Source: Rhodothermaeota bacterium MED-G19 (lineage in GTDB: Bacteria; Bacteroidota; Bacteroidia; Cytophagales; MED-G16). Taken from it: a DNA stretch of 64,000 bases. The DNA is taken from positions 1 through 64,000 of the forward strand of contig NTKI01000005.1 of assembly GCA_002457315.1 (NCBI GenBank), in the 5' to 3' direction. This document shows positions 62,144-64,000 of this stretch, in pieces. Every line of letters starts with the position of its first letter. Position 1 is the first letter of the stretch. A program made the translations under genes and the position numbers. The notes beneath the pieces are model-generated. The model saw only the letters and a list, made by a program, of their open reading frames with translations, ran no database searches and was not told where the DNA came from.

Positions 62144-63586
62144 ATGAAAAAAGATTCTTGTAATATCATAATAATTTTTGGGGCAACGGGAGATCTTACA
62201 AAAAGAAAATTATTCCCATCATTAAATGCTATTTTTAATTCAGAAAAATTACCTGAAAATTTTAAAATCATTGGCTGTGGAAGGAAAGAATTAGAAGTTG
62301 ATATCTTTAATCAATTACACGATGAAATCTCTAAATCTTCCGAATATTTTAAGGTAGACCCCTCAGATAATACTGACTTCTTAAAGTTATCTGCAAAAAT
62401 TAATGATCTAAAATCAAATCATAAAGCTGTAAATATCATTTACTACCTCTCAACACCACCTAGAGCATACTCTCCAATAATCAAAAACCTAATTGATAAC
62501 AACCTCAATAAAGAAGATGCGGGTTTCAGGAGAATAATCATAGAAAAACCATTTGGCAACGATCTAAATTCATCAAATGAGTTGAATAATCTACTTAGTT
62601 CAGGATTTAATGAAAGTCAAATATTTAGAATTGATCATTATCTTGGAAAAGAAACAGTTCAAAATATATTAGTCTCAAGATTCACAAATTATATATTTAA
62701 TGCCTTATGGAGTAGAGAACACATTAGTTATGTAGAGATTACGGCCGCAGAGAGTATAGGAATAAAGGGTAGAGGTGAGTATTATGATAAATCTGGCGCA
62801 ATTAAAGACATGTTTCAAAATCATTTGTTAGAGCTCCTATGTCTTGTATCTATGGAAGAACCTAAAGTCAAATCAGCTGAATCTATTAGAAATGAAAAAA
62901 TAAATGTTCTTAAGAGTATCAGGAAAATTAATTGTAAGGAAGATGTCATAAGAGGTCAATACCTAGCATCAGAAACAAGTTATAAAAAATTCAAAAGTTA
63001 TAAAGAAAATAAGGGTGTTGATAAAAATTCTAAGACTGAAACTTTCTTTGCATGTAAACTCTTTATTGACAACAAGAGATGGGAAGAGGTTCCCTTCTTC
63101 ATCAGAACAGGAAAAAGACTTCCTACCAAGGTGACAGAGATTGTTGTGAATTTTAAAAAGAGCATAAACATATTTGGTGATAATAATGAAAGTAACACAT
63201 TAATATTTAGACTTCAACCTGACGAAGGAATGTTAGTGAAATTCAATTTAAAGAAACCAGGAAATAAATCTGAAATAATCAATAAAAATCTTGAGTTCCA
63301 CTATAAGAAATTAGGAGATAATATCATAAATAATGCATACGAAACTCTTATTCTAGATGTTTTTAAAGGTGATACAATGTTATTTTCAAGAAGTGATTTT
63401 GTTGAGAAGGCATGGAAAATTGTTGATCCTATCTCAGAAGCAATAAAATCTAATAAGATTAAAATTTATGGATACAAGGCTGGAACATGGGGTCCAAAAA
63501 AATGTAATGATCTGTTTAGAAATGATAATACCTGGAGATACCCATGTAAGAATCTTGTAAACGATGGAGAAATATGTGAATTATAA
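62144..63586 (+). CDS. zwf: Glucose-6-phosphate 1-dehydrogenase
   Basis: First step of the oxidative pentose-phosphate pathway. ATG at 62144 chosen over an in-frame TTG 30 bases upstream because the inverted repeat and -7 element lie between them. FGATGDLTKRKLFPS is the nucleotide-binding loop; RIDHYLGKETVQNIL carries the catalytic His/Lys region; FFIRTGKRLPTKVTEIVV and the closing YKAGTWGPKKCNDLF are typical. About 480 residues, usual size. pgl starts 2 bases after its stop, so the two are one transcript; gnd is divergent. Confidence 0.95.
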   Translation: MKKDSCNIIIIFGATGDLTKRKLFPSLNAIFNSEKLPENFKIIGCGRKELEVDIFNQLHDEISKSSEYFKVDPSDNTDFLKLSAKINDLKSNHKAVNIIYYLSTPPRAYSPIIKNLIDNNLNKEDAGFRRIIIEKPFGNDLNSSNELNNLLSSGFNESQIFRIDHYLGKETVQNILVSRFTNYIFNALWSREHISYVEITAAESIGIKGRGEYYDKSGAIKDMFQNHLLELLCLVSMEEPKVKSAESIRNEKINVLKSIRKINCKEDVIRGQYLASETSYKKFKSYKENKGVDKNSKTETFFACKLFIDNKRWEEVPFFIRTGKRLPTKVTEIVVNFKKSINIFGDNNESNTLIFRLQPDEGMLVKFNLKKPGNKSEIINKNLEFHYKKLGDNIINNAYETLILDVFKGDTMLFSRSDFVEKAWKIVDPISEAIKSNKIKIYGYKAGTWGPKKCNDLFRNDNTWRYPCKNLVNDGEICEL

Positions 63587-63588
63587 TT

Positions 63589-64000
63589 ATGGACATAAAT
63601 ATTTATAAGACATCTGATGAGTTAGCTGAAAACTTAGCTAATCATATAATAAGTAATTATCTAAATAATAATATAGCATTATCTGGAGGAAGTACTCCCC
63701 TTAAATTATTCAAAGTATTATCAAAAAAACTTGACAAGTTAGAAAATAAAATGAAGTTCTACTGGGTAGATGAGAGGTGTGTCCCCCCTGAATCAGATGA
63801 AAGCAATTACAAAATGGCAGAATCTTTTTTGTTTAATTCAAAAAAAATTAACAGAGAGAATATATACAGAATAAAAGGTGAAAATCAACCTTCTGAGGAA
63901 GTTACAAGGTATTCTAAAACTCTTAGAAATAACTTAGATATTGTTGGCAATTTCCCATGTTTTGATCTTGTAATTCTTGGTTTAGGAGATGATGGTCACA
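63589..64000 (+). CDS. pgl: 6-phosphogluconolactonase (truncated by window end)
   Basis: Only the first 137 residues are inside the window. Motifs: IALSGGSTPLKLF, VDERCVPPESDESNYKM and LGLGDDGH at the very end, the diagnostic DevB/Pgl elements. It hydrolyses 6-phosphogluconolactone, linking Zwf with Gnd. The usual length is about 240 residues, so the last 100 or so lie beyond the window. Nearly contiguous with zwf. Confidence 0.93.
   Translation, partial: MDINIYKTSDELAENLANHIISNYLNNNIALSGGSTPLKLFKVLSKKLDKLENKMKFYWVDERCVPPESDESNYKMAESFLFNSKKINRENIYRIKGENQPSEEVTRYSKTLRNNLDIVGNFPCFDLVILGLGDDGH

Overview
The window looks like one continuous piece of a streamlined marine Bacteroidota (Flavobacteriia-like) chromosome. 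The DNA is strongly A+T-rich (roughly 70% by eye). Genes are tightly packed and many overlap. Starts lack Shine-Dalgarno sequences, and several promoters fit the Bacteroidota TTTG / TAnnTTTG pattern. Gene content agrees: a type II glutamine synthetase, DUF3078 and DUF1080 proteins, LVIVD-repeat and SPOR proteins, many small lipoproteins, and an ExbB-ExbD-TonB set joined to folC. I saw no tRNA, rRNA, CRISPR array, insertion sequence, phage gene or plasmid gene. Family names come from motif recognition, not from a database search.

Layout. 72-1170 (-): prephenate dehydrogenase and a small zinc-ribbon protein. 1250-9025 (+): a six-gene run of secreted proteins: M1 peptidase, LVIVD/Ig-like protein, a beta-propeller with a Met/His-rich insert, GH3 glycosidase, and two small proteins. 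9034-14767 (-): TPR protein, gyrA, rpe, mnmA. 14826-15431 (+): a TrpF relative lacking the catalytic cysteine. 15423-25357 (-): nine genes, each overlapping the next: holA, giant TPR protein, outer-membrane barrel, SPOR protein, exbB, exbD, tonB, folC, trmB. 25427-35020 (mostly +): tyrS, prohibitin, gltA, a short SMC, an acyl-CoA dehydrogenase and a sodium-coupled transporter. 35021-38654 (-): ABC permease, glnA, msrA, TPR lipoprotein. 38705-41668 (+): DtxR-type regulator with its own operator, ZIP metal transporter, mnmE.

From about 41700 to 59700 the DNA is looser and more accessory. It holds small secreted and membrane proteins, a YhhQ transporter with a phosphoribosyltransferase, RluF, a GH16 glucanase, a zinc-peptidase-like lipoprotein, an esterase-like hydrolase, an ATE/Bpt-like transferase, a GH29 fucosidase, a SemiSWEET and a DUF1080 protein, with micro-ORFs and hairpin terminators between them. 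The right end (60660-64000) carries the oxidative pentose-phosphate genes: gnd (-), then zwf and a truncated pgl (+).

How it works together. Secreted glycosidases (GH3, GH16, GH29, DUF1080) and peptidases suggest scavenging of algal polymers without a SusC/D locus here. Sugars would be oxidised through Zwf, Pgl, Gnd and Rpe. The nine-gene operon would supply an energised inner-to-outer-membrane machine. The most unusual items are the SMC protein with no recognisable hinge, a 22-residue peptide with nine cysteines, the overlapping SPOR/ExbBD/TonB/TPR/barrel operon, and promoters whose -7 element sits so close to the ATG that transcripts should be leaderless.
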